A stretch of 42,060 nt of DNA from Bacillus sp. AFS001701 (GCF_002559405.1 NZ_NTZO01000009.1:1-42060); one strand, 5' to 3'; positions 6,359-13,660 are shown, counted from the first letter of the stretch. Numbers and translations are program-made. Notes: a model not told the origin generated them from the letters alone.

Positions 6359-7192
6359 ATGTTGCTTGGAATTGATGCAGGAAATAATGAGGTGAAAGTG
6401 GCAACAGAAAAAGGAGTATTTTCTTTTAACAGTTGTATAGGTGATGCTAGAGAGCGAAGAATCGTAACAGCATACGAGGATGAAATGGTTTTACACTATG
6501 ACAATGAAACATATTGGGTAGGAGAATTAGCTGAGAAAGAATCAAACTTTCCTCGTAGATCAATGGGAGCAACTAAAGTAAATGCAGATGTAAAATTAAG
6601 AATCCTTACAGCGATCCATCGTTACAGTGATGATAAACATAATACAGTAGTTGTAGGTCAGCCAATCGAAATGCACTTGCCAACAGAAAAAGAAAAATTA
6701 AAAAGGATGCTGATAGGACAATACAGAGTAGTTTTAAATGGAGTAGAAAAAGAATTTTACATTGATGATGTAGCAGTAGCTGTAGAAGGGGCCTCAAGTT
6801 TCTTTGGGTGGTTTGTTGAAAGCTCCAGTTTTAGAATTATTGATTGTGGCTCTGGTACGGTTAATGTAGCTTCTATTATTGATTGGGAACAAAACGATAA
6901 GCAGAGTTTCACTTTAACATTTGGCGCAAATTCAACTAGAGCGAACGATTTGACAGCATTAGCTAGAGGAATTGTTTCAGAGTCTACAAAACATTTTCAT
7001 GAAGACGATTACGTTCTGTTAGTAGGTGGTGCAGCTAATAAAATCTATCCAGTCATAAAGCAGTCATACCCCAATACGAAAATAGGGCAGCCAGTTCATA
7101 AAAGAAATAATGAGTATACTTTAGTACATCCCAAGTACGCAAACGCTATAGGTTTCTTCAATTTAGCAAAAGAGATATATAACAATGGCTAG
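6359..7192 (+). CDS. ParM/AlfA-like actin-type segregation ATPase
   Basis: Start ATG at 6359, seven bases after GGAGGTG; the upstream TTG is unlikely. 277 residues. Actin-fold motifs: phosphate-1 loop LGIDAGNNEVKVAT (residues 3-16), phosphate-2 loop RIIDCGSGTVNVAS (about 159-172) and the adenosine motif VLLVGGAANKIYP (about 219-231). This is the layout of StbA/ParM proteins; the short length is close to that of AlfA from Bacillus plasmid pLS32, as I recall it. It should polymerise with nucleotide and push or pull plasmid copies bound by the adaptor encoded next (7185). It overlaps that gene by 8 bp and follows the centromere-like array. Confidence 0.85.
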   Translation: MLLGIDAGNNEVKVATEKGVFSFNSCIGDARERRIVTAYEDEMVLHYDNETYWVGELAEKESNFPRRSMGATKVNADVKLRILTAIHRYSDDKHNTVVVGQPIEMHLPTEKEKLKRMLIGQYRVVLNGVEKEFYIDDVAVAVEGASSFFGWFVESSSFRIIDCGSGTVNVASIIDWEQNDKQSFTLTFGANSTRANDLTALARGIVSESTKHFHEDDYVLLVGGAANKIYPVIKQSYPNTKIGQPVHKRNNEYTLVHPKYANAIGFFNLAKEIYNNG

Positions 7193-7433
7193 GGTTATGA
7201 AGGGTGTCTCTTTTAACACTGATGATGAATTCGATAAGAAGTTATTAAATTACATTGAAAAAAGAGGTATGTTTTCTAAAGTAATCAAAAGATTAATCGA
7301 AAAAGAAATGAATGGAGTAATTAACTCAAAAGTAAATGTTGTAACTGCACAAATTGAGCAAAAAGAAATAGACCTTCCTAAACAGGTTGAGTTACCTGTA
7401 AAGAAAGGTCCTAGCGCATCTAAATTTATTTAA
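7185..7433 (+). CDS. ParR/AlfB-like centromere-binding adaptor
   Basis: 82 residues. The N-terminal part (MARVMKGVSFNTDDEFDKKL, then LNYIEKRGMFSKVIKRLIEKE) has the beta-strand, helix, helix pattern of a ribbon-helix-helix DNA-binding domain. The C-terminal part is a charged tail ending PVKKGPSASKFI, which could contact the actin filament. Overlap with the actin gene implies translational coupling. Family assignment rests on position, size and fold pattern, not on recognisable identity. Confidence 0.7.
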   Translation: MARVMKGVSFNTDDEFDKKLLNYIEKRGMFSKVIKRLIEKEMNGVINSKVNVVTAQIEQKEIDLPKQVELPVKKGPSASKFI

Positions 7434-7522
7434 TATCCTAAAAAATCTCCTATCGCTTTTAAAACCGCCATAGCAGAGCCTCCAATAACCATTCCCAATC
7501 CTAACTTAGTTAATATAGCCAC
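7430..7522 (-). CDS. Possible 30-residue hydrophobic peptide
   Basis: A GTG-start ORF on the strand opposite its neighbours, with AAAGGAG eight bases upstream. The product MAILTKLGLGMVIGGSAMAV-LKAIGDFLGY is almost wholly hydrophobic with small residues (Gly, Ala, Ser) and only two Lys and one Asp. Its stop overlaps the stop of the adaptor gene. It could be a type I toxin-like membrane peptide, a bacteriocin-like peptide or a small partner of the adjacent membrane proteins; nothing in the sequence decides. The strong ribosome site is the main reason to believe it is translated. Confidence 0.45.
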   Translation of the reverse strand: MAILTKLGLGMVIGGSAMAVLKAIGDFLGY

Positions 7523-7571
7523 AGTTATCACTCCTTTAACTTTATTATTTACTGAAGGGAGCTAAAAACAC

Positions 7572-7853
7572 ATGGGAATTATTAGTAAGCTTCAAAAAGG
7601 AATACATGACGGTATATTTTGGGTAGCAGATAAAACAGGTAATTTCTTAGGCGATCACATTCTGCGCCAGGCTTCGGAAAATGCAACAGGGTATGCAATG
7701 GTAAAAGCAGCGCCTTTTGTGTTATTAGGAATGAAATTCAGCTTTATCATTGTTGGGATAGGTTTTATCTTGATTTGCTTCGGAATGCCTAAAACAGCTA
7801 TTAAGTGCATTGGTGTGGGATCGTTATCTTATATCTTACTTTCATTACTTTAG
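7572..7853 (+). CDS. Small membrane protein of the translocation module
   Basis: 93 residues: an amphipathic, charged N-terminal region (MGIISKLQKGIHDGIFWVAD...), then two hydrophobic helices (about 44-69 and 75-93) linked by MPKTAIK. GAAGGGAG precedes the ATG at a rather long spacing. It lies directly upstream of the VirB2-like protein and the large ATPase, all on the plus strand with short gaps, so it is probably a component of the same membrane complex. Family not recognised. Confidence 0.6.
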   Translation: MGIISKLQKGIHDGIFWVADKTGNFLGDHILRQASENATGYAMVKAAPFVLLGMKFSFIIVGIGFILICFGMPKTAIKCIGVGSLSYILLSLL

Positions 7854-7863
7854 GAGGGTTAAT

Positions 7864-8286
7864 ATGAAAACTGAAGTTATCAAGTTTAGTGATTTTATGG
7901 ACGGTTCTTGGAAATTACCTAAAGAAACTAAAAGCACTATCCCAATGATCGTTGCTCCTATAGTTGCTTCAACGGTTGCTTTTTCAAGTAAAATAGTGTC
8001 TGCTGCATCTGACAACATTGTAATTAAAGATGTCATTCCTGCTACTGCTGGTATTCAAGATAGAGTTGCACATGCTTTTGATCCACTGTTTCAAGCAATT
8101 GCAGGATTCGCTTATCCAGCATGTTTCTTTACAATTTCTGCTGGTTGTATCTTAATTATGATTGGTCAAAAACATAAAGGATTAACCATGATTAAATGGT
8201 CTGCAATTGGTTTTATCGGATTACAATTTGCACCTGGTATAATGTCAATCCTGGTGGAAGTAGGTAAAGCGATTAAGGGGGCTTAG
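7864..8286 (+). CDS. VirB2/TrbC-like membrane protein
   Basis: The ATG at 7864 follows GGAGGG by 6 bases; the frame open from 7810 lacks such a site. 140 residues: an N-terminal hydrophobic segment (about 26-44) ending near SAAS that may be a signal sequence, a polar stretch (DNIVIKDVIPATAGIQD), then two long helices (about 73-95 and 103-122) separated by GQKHKG. A long leader plus two helices is the layout of T4SS pilin-type VirB2 proteins, and the next gene is a T4SS-type ATPase. The assignment is structural inference; direct identity is not evident. Confidence 0.5.
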   Translation: MKTEVIKFSDFMDGSWKLPKETKSTIPMIVAPIVASTVAFSSKIVSAASDNIVIKDVIPATAGIQDRVAHAFDPLFQAIAGFAYPACFFTISAGCILIMIGQKHKGLTMIKWSAIGFIGLQFAPGIMSILVEVGKAIKGA

Positions 8287-8287
8287 T

Positions 8288-10441
8288 ATGAAACACTTTC
8301 AACTCATCCCAGATAGTAAATTAACAAATGATAAAGTGGAACATCTTACCCAGGCTTTAAACCAATACAAAACACCATACCAGCGCTACAAAGATAAAGA
8401 GCAAAATTTCTTCTCATACGAAATCTACATGGAGAAAAACAAATCTACATTCAATCTAACCACTAATGATGGAATGGCAGAACTTGCTGAAAAGTCTCTG
8501 CTTTCCTCATTTCCAAATATCACAGTAAAACCTATAGACGATCCACTAAATAAAATTAAACCGATAGCCATGAAAAGTATGGATTATAAAAATCATTATT
8601 TCTTATCGATAAAAGTAGATAGGAGGACAGATTGGTTAGTTTACCTATTAGAAACGATTGGCCTAATGAAAAAGAATGAAAAGTGCTTGGTGCAAATCTT
8701 GTGCGTTCCACTCCATTTAGATTGGGGTGTGGGTGTCAAAGAAGGATACGAAGGATTTAAAAAAGGTGAGTTGCCTCATAAGTTCCATTTTAATAAGAAG
8801 GAAGTGGGTAATTTAGCTGTTAAAGGCATAGCTGGAGTTATTTTAGGTGCTCACAGTACTATGGTTGAACTAATGGGATTTACACCAGATAAATATGATC
8901 TGTTCGCATCTGAAAGAGCAAATATGTTAACAGACGGAACACTTCGCACTGAAACACTTCAGAAAGCCAAATATGGAGGATATAACGTAAGGATAAACAT
9001 TTGTATTGAGTGCGAAGAAAAACGTAAGGATATTTTAATGAGGGCTATAGAAACAGCCTTCAATGTATTTGATGGTGATAATAAATTACTACCAATTAAG
9101 AGAAACATTAAATACTTTGAATCAATGAAAAAGAGAAAAATAGGTTTGCTGCAATCAAACTATATGAGTAGTTTAGAGGTTTCTAGATTATTGTATCTTC
9201 CAGGTTCAACACTACAGGAGAAGTATAGCCTTGAAAGGATCACTATGTCAGAAACGGTTATTCCTGCAGCAGTAACAAAAGGAGGGATGTTATTAGGTTC
9301 AAATACCTATAAAGGAGTAGAAACTAACATTTACATTCCTGTAGATAATTGGGACGAAGTTTGTCTGCCTTATTGTACGATTGGAGGAATGGGGCAAGGA
9401 AAAACAGATGGCTATGGAGCTAATAGGTTAGTAGAAGCTGTAAGAAATGGTTTTGGTGGTGTTTTCATCGATCCAGCGAAAAAACAAGTATCAGAGCAAA
9501 TTAAAAAGGTTTTAAAGCCAGAAGAATATGAAATTATTAATATCAAAGAGTTAAAACCTTCGTTTGATTGGTGTGAAGCTAAATACAGCGAGGACAGTAA
9601 AACGATTATTCAAGATACAGTATTATCCTTCTTTGAGGATTCTTTGGAGGATACAGTCCAAACTGAGCGCTATTTAAGAGCTTTTGTTATTGCGATGAAA
9701 ACAACTAAGATGAGCGAACTGTTTAAGATTATGGAAGATAAAAAGTATTTAAAAGATGCAATTAAAAGAATGCCAGAAGGACTTCATAAAATTACACTAG
9801 AACAATATGAAAATGAAAAAGATGGAATGAGGATGAAAATAGTTAGACCAATTTACAATCGTTTGGATATGATCATGGGCGATCCATTTCTAAATGAATG
9901 TTTCCAAGGTGAAAATGAACTGGATTTTGTGAAGATATTAAGTCAGAAAAAAGCTTTTGTGATTGATGTAAGTAAAATGGATGGATTAACACCTAAACAA
10001 ATTAATGTTATTGGTAACTTATTAATGACTAAGATTAATTTAGCTATGCAGATGAGAAAAGAAGAAAATCAATTTCCGTTTTTTGTAGTAATCGATGAAC
10101 CACATCAATTTAATCGAGGTGCTAAACTGTGGGAAAATATGGCGGTGGAGTCGAGAAAATGGAGAGTTAGTTTTACATGGTTATTCCACTATTGGGAGCA
10201 AATACCGACTCAAGCAAGATTAGCCATTAAAAACGCTTTACCTCATTATCATTTATATCCAACATCAAAAGAAACATGGAAAGCATTTAAAGAGGAATTG
10301 CAGCCATTTGATTTAGAGCAATGTATGAAATTAAAAAGATACCATGCTATTAATATATTAAGAACAGGAGGACAAACAACAGTTCCATTTGTTGCACAAA
10401 TGGCTTTACCACCTATAAAAAGACTGAAAGGCCCTCAATGA
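8288..10441 (+). CDS. HerA/VirB4/VirD4-type DNA-translocation ATPase
   Basis: 717 residues, starting two bases after the previous stop with AAGGGGG upstream. Walker A is GGMGQGKT (residues 366-373). Walker B is FFVVIDEPH (about 598-606), followed by a sensor-like region (RKWRVSFTWLFHYWEQIPTQ) as in VirD4/TraG and HerA relatives. The N-terminal 350 residues form a large non-ATPase domain without clear transmembrane helices, as in VirB4, so membrane contact would go through the two small proteins encoded upstream. Such hexameric ATPases pump DNA or protein through a membrane channel. No relaxase gene was found, so conjugation would need help in trans; plasmid maintenance or DNA ejection are alternatives. 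Confidence 0.7.
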   Translation: MKHFQLIPDSKLTNDKVEHLTQALNQYKTPYQRYKDKEQNFFSYEIYMEKNKSTFNLTTNDGMAELAEKSLLSSFPNITVKPIDDPLNKIKPIAMKSMDYKNHYFLSIKVDRRTDWLVYLLETIGLMKKNEKCLVQILCVPLHLDWGVGVKEGYEGFKKGELPHKFHFNKKEVGNLAVKGIAGVILGAHSTMVELMGFTPDKYDLFASERANMLTDGTLRTETLQKAKYGGYNVRINICIECEEKRKDILMRAIETAFNVFDGDNKLLPIKRNIKYFESMKKRKIGLLQSNYMSSLEVSRLLYLPGSTLQEKYSLERITMSETVIPAAVTKGGMLLGSNTYKGVETNIYIPVDNWDEVCLPYCTIGGMGQGKTDGYGANRLVEAVRNGFGGVFIDPAKKQVSEQIKKVLKPEEYEIINIKELKPSFDWCEAKYSEDSKTIIQDTVLSFFEDSLEDTVQTERYLRAFVIAMKTTKMSELFKIMEDKKYLKDAIKRMPEGLHKITLEQYENEKDGMRMKIVRPIYNRLDMIMGDPFLNECFQGENELDFVKILSQKKAFVIDVSKMDGLTPKQINVIGNLLMTKINLAMQMRKEENQFPFFVVIDEPHQFNRGAKLWENMAVESRKWRVSFTWLFHYWEQIPTQARLAIKNALPHYHLYPTSKETWKAFKEELQPFDLEQCMKLKRYHAINILRTGGQTTVPFVAQMALPPIKRLKGPQ

Positions 10442-10454
10442 GAGCCTTTTTTTT
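10427..10454 (+). terminator. Terminator of the segregation/translocation operon
   Basis: AAAGGC (10427-10432) pairs with GCCTTT (10444-10449), with an inner CTC/GAG, followed by eight or more T residues. The stem includes the stop codon of the ATPase gene. Confidence 0.85.
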
Positions 10455-10523
10455 ATAAGCTATTAAAATAAAATGCTGATTTTTGAACTAAAAAAGAATG
10501 TCTATTTTGTCAGCCTTTACACT

Positions 10524-10763
10524 TTACTCTTTGATCCAACCATTATTTATTGCTTCTTCTTTTAAATACAAGGTAGAAACATATGCTCCATTTATTCCCT
10601 TTTTATTTGCAAACTCGTTTGCTTTCTCAATTGGTAAAATCTGAAAATGCTTATAGTCATCTTTTGGAGTGTAATATGTAACTTCTACATGAGTAATTTC
10701 AACCAATTCATCATGTGCATTATAATAATTATTTTCAATATTTCCAGTTATATCTAATGGCAT
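10524..10763 (-). CDS. Hypothetical protein (79 aa)
   Basis: 79 residues, start supported by AGGGGG six bases upstream. Soluble, with an acidic N-terminal half (ITGNIENNYYNAHDELVEITHVEV) and the motif PIEKANEFANKKGINGAYVST. Not recognised. It faces the ATPase gene convergently and is divergent from the integrase gene. Its position next to the integrase would suit a recombination directionality factor or small regulator, but no DNA-binding motif is visible, so this is only a contextual guess. Confidence 0.55.
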   Translation of the reverse strand: MPLDITGNIENNYYNAHDELVEITHVEVTYYTPKDDYKHFQILPIEKANEFANKKGINGAYVSTLYLKEEAINNGWIKE

Positions 10764-10887
10764 AATATACCCCCTGAAATTTTCTGATAATTAAATTATA
10801 AGATGGAAGATGCTGGTTGTCTATTTGTATGCTTAATATAGCAAATCAACAAACTACTTAAACAGAACCATTCCATAAAAAGTAAAT

Positions 10888-10915
10888 TACTATTTTCCAA
10901 AACTGCTAGTATAAT
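10888..10915 (+). promoter_or_regulatory. Probable integrase promoter
   Basis: TATAAT at 10910-10915 with a weak -35 (TTACTA, 10888-10893) and a 16-base spacer, 20 bases before the integrase start. The poor -35 fits low or activated expression. Confidence 0.4.
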
Positions 10916-10934
10916 ATCATAGTGGAGGGGAAAT

Positions 10935-12407
10935 ATGATGTCTAGTAATTATGGAGTTTATGTTCGTATTTCTACAGATAAGGATGAACAAGTTTCATCT
11001 GTAGAAAACCAAATTGATATATGTAGAAACTGGCTTGAGAAGAATGGTTTTGAATGGAATGATGATTCAATACATTTTGATGATGCAATAACAGGTACAG
11101 CTTTCTTAGAGCGTGAAGCTATGCAAGTTTTATTAGAGAAAGCGAAAAAAAAACTAATTGATCTTGTTGTTTTCAAATCTATCCATCGTTTAGCCAGGGA
11201 TCTAAAAGATGCTTTAGAAATCAAAGAAGTATTTATAGCTCATGGTGTACGATTAGTAACAATAGAAGAAATGTATGATTCACTATATGAAGGTAAATCG
11301 GATATGAAGTTTGAAATGTACGCTATGTTTGCAGCTCAATATCCTAAAACATTATCTGTATCTATTTCATCTGCTTTAGCTGCTAAAGTTCGAAGAGGTG
11401 AACACAGGGGAGCGAAAGCGCCTTATGGATATAAAGTTAATGAAGAAAAGAAATTAGTTCTAAATGAAGTGGAAGCTCCGATTGTAGCTAAAATGTATGA
11501 TTGGTACACTAATGGAATTGGTCTAAAAAACATTTCTAATAAATTAAATGAAGAAGGTATATTAACTCGTAACGGGACTAAATGGCAATACGGAAGTGTA
11601 AGAACGATTCTAAAGAATCCTACATACAAAGGAACAGTTGTGATGAATCGTTATCAAAAAGTTAAATTTGGCGGCCGGAAGAAACAAATTGAAAATCCTC
11701 AAGAAAAATGGCAAGTATATGAAAATCAACATCATCCAATTGTAACTGAAGAAGTTTGGAATGCTGCAAACGGAAATGAAATAGTTGAGCGTAAAAAGTG
11801 GTCATTAGTTAATGAGTTTCGTGGCGGCCTTGCAGTTTGTGGAAAATGTGGATGTAATATGGTTACTATGATTTCCTGGAGGAAGAAAAAAGACGGTACG
11901 AAAACTGAATGGAGATACATGAAGTGCAGCGCCTACCGAAGAGGGGGCAAACATCTTTGTGATAATCATACTCCAATTCGATATGAGGAATTTAGAGATT
12001 CTATTTTGAATGATCTATTGGATATAGGAAAAAACATTGATTTAAAATTAGGAAATAATTTAGAGGAAAAGAATAAGAAACAATTAGATAATTTAACAAG
12101 ACAGTTAAATTCAATAGAAGGAAGAATAAAGGATTTAGAGGATCTTTATTTTGATAAAGGAATTTCAAAGGAACGTTTCATAATTAGAAATAAAGAATTT
12201 GAATCCAAGAAGATTGAGCTGCAAACTCAAGTTAATAAATTATCTGAAATTAAATTCACTAATCAACAAATAGCAAAAACTAAAGAAGCATTTGAAGAAT
12301 TGAATAAAAAAGGTGACGATCTTTATCAAGCGTTCCACAGGCTAATTAATAAAATTATCGTTCATCATAATGGCGATATTGAAATTGAGTACTCTTTTAC
12401 TACATAA
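10935..12407 (+). CDS. int: Large serine recombinase (integrase)
   Basis: 490 residues. The N-terminal resolvase domain begins YGVYVRISTDKDEQ, with the catalytic serine at residue 13, and contains FKSIHRLARDL. The recombinase domain (about 150-290) includes RGAKAPYGYKV and TRNGTKWQYGSVRTILKNPTY. The zinc beta-ribbon has CGKCGC (302-307) and further cysteines near 331 and 341. A coiled coil (about 370-460) follows. This is the full-length phage integrase layout. It should join attP to a host attB without host factors and needs a directionality factor to excise. Two adjacent ATGs follow GGAGGGG, so the start could be 10938. A candidate attP lies 14 bp after the stop. Confidence 0.95.
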   Translation: MMSSNYGVYVRISTDKDEQVSSVENQIDICRNWLEKNGFEWNDDSIHFDDAITGTAFLEREAMQVLLEKAKKKLIDLVVFKSIHRLARDLKDALEIKEVFIAHGVRLVTIEEMYDSLYEGKSDMKFEMYAMFAAQYPKTLSVSISSALAAKVRRGEHRGAKAPYGYKVNEEKKLVLNEVEAPIVAKMYDWYTNGIGLKNISNKLNEEGILTRNGTKWQYGSVRTILKNPTYKGTVVMNRYQKVKFGGRKKQIENPQEKWQVYENQHHPIVTEEVWNAANGNEIVERKKWSLVNEFRGGLAVCGKCGCNMVTMISWRKKKDGTKTEWRYMKCSAYRRGGKHLCDNHTPIRYEEFRDSILNDLLDIGKNIDLKLGNNLEEKNKKQLDNLTRQLNSIEGRIKDLEDLYFDKGISKERFIIRNKEFESKKIELQTQVNKLSEIKFTNQQIAKTKEAFEELNKKGDDLYQAFHRLINKIIVHHNGDIEIEYSFTT

Positions 12408-12420
12408 GAGTGCTCTTTTT
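12387..12420 (+). terminator. Terminator overlapping the integrase stop
   Basis: GAGTACTCTT (12387-12396) pairs with AAGAGTGCTC (12406-12415) at nine of ten positions, followed by TTTTT. The stop codon TAA (12405-12407) lies at the start of the right arm, so integrase transcription ends before the candidate attP. Confidence 0.75.
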
Positions 12421-12468
12421 GTTTGCAATAGGTTTACATTGCATTTGAAATATATAACCATTGCAAAC
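12421..12468. other. attP: Candidate attP of the serine integrase
   Basis: A 48-bp imperfect inverted repeat: outer arms GTTTGCAAT (12421-12429) and ATTGCAAAC (12460-12468) match perfectly, and in total about 17 of 24 positions are symmetric about a centre at 12444/12445 (TT). Size, symmetry and the position next to the integrase match attP sites of large serine integrases (about 50 bp, central dinucleotide). The alternative is an operator for the XRE gene at 12489, but the length of the symmetry favours attP. Confidence 0.55.
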
Positions 12469-12488
12469 AGGTGTTATTATAAGGCTGT

Positions 12489-12821
12489 TCATTTTTTTGA
12501 TAAGTATTTAGCGTATTCTAATAAATGAATCCAAAACTTTTCCCTATTTTCATTTGTTAATTCGGATAAGATTTCTTTAAATTCGATAGGCATGTCAAAA
12601 TTAATACTCAAATTAAATAATATGGAATCTGTTGAAACAGAATATAATCCTGCGAGTTTTATCAAAGAGGTTACATCTGGTATATTTTTTCCTTCGTATC
12701 CAGCGTAAGTACTACGGGATATTCCTATATTATCAGCTACTTCTTGTTGGGTGTATTTGTGATTGAGTCTTAATTCTTTTAAACGGTTTCCAATCATTTT
12801 ACTTAATTGCATTTCTTTCAT
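12489..12821 (-). CDS. XRE-family phage regulator
   Basis: 110 residues. HTH domain at about 10-65: IGNRLKELRLNHKYTQQEVADNIGISRSTYAGYEGKN then PDVTSLIKLAGLYSVSTDSIL. The C-terminal 40 residues (FKEILSELTNENREKFWIHLLEYAKYL) are a helical oligomerisation segment, common in small phage repressors. No peptidase-type cleavage motif is present, so induction must act otherwise. It is divergent from the SOS-controlled ORF at 13104; operator-like repeats lie in between (12911-12980). Confidence 0.85.
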   Translation of the reverse strand: MKEMQLSKMIGNRLKELRLNHKYTQQEVADNIGISRSTYAGYEGKNIPDVTSLIKLAGLYSVSTDSILFNLSINFDMPIEFKEILSELTNENREKFWIHLLEYAKYLSKK

Positions 12822-12910
12822 AATAATAAGTATCCTCTTCTTTTAGATATTTTATTCGAGTGAAGATAGCACTAGTTGATTATATATGTTAATAAACGGA
12901 AGTATCACAC

Positions 12911-12958
12911 ATTTGACGAAATTTTGCACACCTTTTGTCGTTGATTTATACGTCAAAT
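12911..12958. promoter_or_regulatory. Inverted operator pair ATTTGACG/CGTCAAAT
   Basis: ATTTGACG (12911-12918) and its exact complement CGTCAAAT (12951-12958) flank a third related site (TTTTGTCG, about 12933-12940). It lies between two divergent transcription units of the lysogeny region, where repressor-binding sites are expected. Which XRE protein binds is unknown. Confidence 0.5.
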
Positions 12959-12963
12959 TAAAG

Positions 12964-12980
12964 TAACATTAAAAATGTTA
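12964..12980. promoter_or_regulatory. Palindromic operator candidate (7-3-7)
   Basis: TAACATT, AAA, AATGTTA: a perfect 7-bp inverted repeat with a 3-base centre, the size and shape of an XRE repressor operator. It lies upstream of the LexA-controlled promoter at 13040-13070. Confidence 0.5.
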
Positions 12981-13039
12981 AATATATGATAAAAGTAAAG
13001 TATTTATTTTCGTAAAAATGTAAAATAATAGCAATAAAT

Positions 13040-13070
13040 AGAACAAATGTTCTTTTTTATATGATATAAT
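13040..13070 (+). promoter_or_regulatory. LexA (DinR)-type SOS box and promoter
   Basis: AGAACAAATGTTCT (13040-13053) fits the Bacillus SOS box core GAAC-N4-GTTC and is a near-perfect palindrome. TATAAT lies at 13065-13070, so LexA would cover the -35 region. The driven gene is the small ORF at 13104. This couples the element to DNA damage directly. Confidence 0.75.
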
Positions 13071-13103
13071 CGTTGTAGCAGACGGTGAACGGGGGATATA
13101 CAA

Positions 13104-13235
13104 GTGCAATCGTTGGATGAAAAAGTAACTAATTTTATAACGTTATTAAGAAATAGTGGAATTGACAGCCGATCAACAATTGAAGATCTTTTTAAAGAAG
13201 TTAAAAGTATAGAAAAAACCCCCATTGATGGTTAA
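13104..13235 (+). CDS. SOS-controlled 43-residue protein
   Basis: GTG start with GGGGG nine bases upstream; protein MQSLDEKVTNFITLLRNSGI followed by DSRSTIEDLFKEVKSIEKTP. It is soluble and probably helical; not recognised. It sits between two divergent or convergent repressor genes, is driven by a promoter under a LexA box, and is closed by a strong terminator that overlaps its last codons. The setting suggests a small antirepressor or LexA/repressor partner made after DNA damage (inference). In Bacillus phage GIL01 a similarly tiny protein, gp7, partners with LexA; I see no evidence of homology. Confidence 0.65.
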   Translation: MQSLDEKVTNFITLLRNSGIDSRSTIEDLFKEVKSIEKTPIDG

Positions 13236-13245
13236 TGGGGGTTTT
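13219..13245. terminator. Terminator after the SOS-controlled ORF
   Basis: CCCCCATT (13219-13226) and AATGGGGG (13234-13241), a perfect 8-bp stem with a 7-base loop, then TTTT on the plus side and A-rich sequence on the other, so it may also end the convergent repressor gene at 13244. Confidence 0.85.
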
Positions 13246-13660
13246 ACATTTTTAATAAGAATTTAGTTATATCATCTATTTTAGCCATCAAATATTTTTG
13301 TTCTAATTCACCTAGTTTATTATATCGGTCAATAAAATCTTTTATCTCATCTGTTAAATCTTCTTCTTTTGAGTCTTCTTCTTTTGAATCCTCTGTTAGT
13401 AAAATATTTAATTTAGTGGGTTCTCTCTTTTCTTCTATACCAAAATCACTTGCTTCTAATATCTGATCACCTTTTAATAAATAATCGACAGTCACATCAA
13501 AATAATCTGCAATTGACATTAAAACCTCTAAACTTGGTTGTCGTTTATCCTTTTCATACATCGCTATAGTGCTTTTACCAGCATTTAATATATCTGCTAA
13601 TTGAGTTTGAGTCAAACTTCGGCTGTTTCTCAACCTCGCTAATCTTCTTCCGAAAGTCAT
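13244..13660 (-). CDS. XRE-family phage repressor
   Basis: 138 residues. HTH domain at 3-63 (FGRRLARLRNSRSLTQTQLADILNAGKST...PSLEVLMSIADYFDVTVDYLL). A linker follows with a short tandem repeat, DSKEEDSKEED, matched by a direct repeat in the DNA (about 13360-13390), which may be length-variable. The C-terminal helix (DEIKDFIDRYNKLGELEQKYLMAKIDDITKFL) is probably for dimerisation. AAGGTGATGAT precedes the ATG. There is no protease domain. It is divergent from the Cro-like gene at 13990, the standard immunity layout, so it is probably the main lysogeny repressor. Confidence 0.9.
   Translation of the reverse strand: MTFGRRLARLRNSRSLTQTQLADILNAGKSTIAMYEKDKRQPSLEVLMSIADYFDVTVDYLLKGDQILEASDFGIEEKREPTKLNILLTEDSKEEDSKEEDLTDEIKDFIDRYNKLGELEQKYLMAKIDDITKFLLKM

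Noticed and set aside
8288-10441. Complete conjugation system
   Set aside because: No relaxase, oriT-like nick region, VirB6/VirB8-type or cell-wall hydrolase gene linked to the ATPase was seen; only a three-gene subset exists.
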